Positions 63,161-64,000 of a stretch of 64,000 bases of DNA are shown piece after piece. A program made the position numbers and the translations under genes. The first letter of the stretch is position 1, and each line of letters starts with the position of its first letter. The stretch is from Boswellia sacra (taxonomy: Eukaryota; Streptophyta; Magnoliopsida; Sapindales; Burseraceae). The DNA is taken from the NCBI GenBank assembly GCA_013180625.2, contig SNVD02010242.1, forward strand, positions 124,001 through 188,000, written 5' to 3'. The notes under the pieces were generated by a model. The model had not been told where the DNA came from. It made no database searches and saw only the letters and a list, made by a program, of their open reading frames with translations.

Positions 63161-63863
63161 AGTGACTATAGTTTTCAGTCTTGCAAGAGATATCTGAAGT
63201 ATCATAAGGTAACTTTAACTTAGTATATTAACAGCTAATTGTATTTTAAATTTGTAACATAATGTGGTTTATTTAAATCAATTTGATATTCAATACCGAG
63301 AGGCTACCTGTATGTGCTGAGTGAAAGTCATCCACTGAGAGCAATTTATTCGTATCTAAGAAATTAATATGTCTAGATTATCCATTCAATTGGAAAAATG
63401 CTACGATCATACATGTGTGAAGTTACTATATTTTGCCTATAACCATTGAGATTAACTTTTGTATATTTCAGAGATATGCTAAGGTTAACCACTCAATTAG
63501 TATATGGCTTTGCAATTTATAAGAAAATATAACAATGTAAGGTGATTAAGTCTATTTTAGTCAGCTCTAGTGTATACTTTGTTAAAATGGATCATATGAT
63601 GTCAAGATGCTTCAATTGTATGTCTGTTAACTGTTTTCAATTGTGTTATCATTTTTTGTGTTTAATTTTCATCTGACTTGACTTTGAAAGCCATTGTTAT
63701 TTGTCCAAGTGTTAGGGAGTCACGTCAGCAACATTGGTTTAATGAAGAAATATTGCATTAGTGGCTGGAGCTTTTGATTTAAACCAAGCTTAATAAATGG
63801 GATTTGATGAGATAGTTTTGGTTAAAATTTTGAAATTTGAAATTCAAATTTTATGGGGGAGAT
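63161..63863 (+). other. Long 3' non-coding region and polypurine tract of the copia element
   Basis: About 700 bp without an ORF separate pol from the LTR, which is common in Tork/Sirevirus-like elements. It ends with ATGGGGGAGAT (63853-63863), a polypurine tract. Confidence 0.6.
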
Positions 63864-64000
63864 TGCATTTTTGTTATCCTTTTATTGTTAGGGTTTTGTT
63901 TAAACTGTTCAACTTCTCTATTTCATTGTTTTATTTCTAAAAGCACAAGAATCATGTACAAATTGTTAGGGTTTGTGATTTCAGGAACCATCTATGGCAC
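63864..64000 (+). repeat. Start of the copia 3' LTR (cut by the window edge)
   Basis: It begins TGCATTTTTGTTATCC directly after the polypurine tract. Only 137 bp are inside the window, and no matching start is found near the 5' side of the element. Confidence 0.55.

Larger units (their letters stand above)
46100..64000 (+). mobile_element. Ty1/copia retrotransposon, decayed, split by nested insertions, runs off the right edge
   Basis: The parts are: end of the 5' LTR (about 46100-46499), primer site (46502-46512), gag (46559-47925), interruption (about 47925-59757), protease/integrase (59758-61190), reverse transcriptase (61690-62510), RNase H (62640-63160), a long 3' non-coding region, polypurine tract, and the start of the 3' LTR (63864 onward). 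The reading frame on the two sides of the interruption belongs to the same polyprotein. STIKSLNQEML coils appear on the left, KKLDEILVQGR and GLGYKG on the right. Order and motifs are those of a Tork/Sirevirus-like copia element; the clade is inferred. Many stops and frameshifts make it inactive. Confidence 0.85.

Overview
The window is nuclear DNA of a eudicot plant. Three intron-containing host genes are spliced at ordinary plant GT/AG sites, and the intergenic space is AT-rich and full of plant transposon families (Ty3/gypsy, Ty1/copia, CACTA, Mutator-like, hAT-like, MITEs). Species cannot be settled from the sequence alone. There are no bacterial-type operons, CRISPR arrays, tRNA or rRNA genes that I can see.

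The gene-bearing part is the left third, and all three host genes lie on the minus strand. A glutamine/proline-rich protein with an AT-hook-like patch runs off the left edge (1-2174). A complete four-exon alpha-tubulin gene (12620-14794, 451 aa) and a complete two-exon receptor kinase of the HAESA-LIKE 2 type (16778-20378, 988 aa) follow. A decayed but complete Ty3/gypsy element (5446-10601, 5-bp target duplication) sits between the first two genes, and short MITEs lie in the intergenic DNA.

From 20.4 to 35 kb I see no recognisable protein gene, but there is moderately complex DNA. Its most interesting element is at 29746-29769. Read on the minus strand, it pairs with plant miR160 along nearly its whole length, except for a 3-nt bulge facing the cleavage position. 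That is the architecture of an endogenous target mimic (IPS1 type). It lies in a non-coding stretch with a pyrimidine-rich leader, which suggests a long non-coding RNA that sequesters miR160, the regulator of ARF10/16/17 auxin response factors.

From 34.4 kb to the right edge the window is mostly mobile DNA: a non-autonomous LTR element (35061-39111) flanked by two copies of a duplicated segment; a CACTA fragment with GTCGC-rich subterminal repeats; a satellite-like array; and a Mutator-like element with a perfect 9-bp target duplication (44285-45854). A decayed Ty1/copia element follows (about 46.1 kb to beyond the edge). It is split inside gag-pol by about 11.8 kb of nested insertions: an unclassified repeat, an element with hAT-like ends, and within that a CACTA element. 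The CACTA element carries relics of a Transposase_24-type protein with a coiled coil and a C48 (Ulp1-like) protease region, plus two sets of internal tandem repeats. Several of the elements also carry internal tandem repeats or shared ACACGA-type subterminal motifs.
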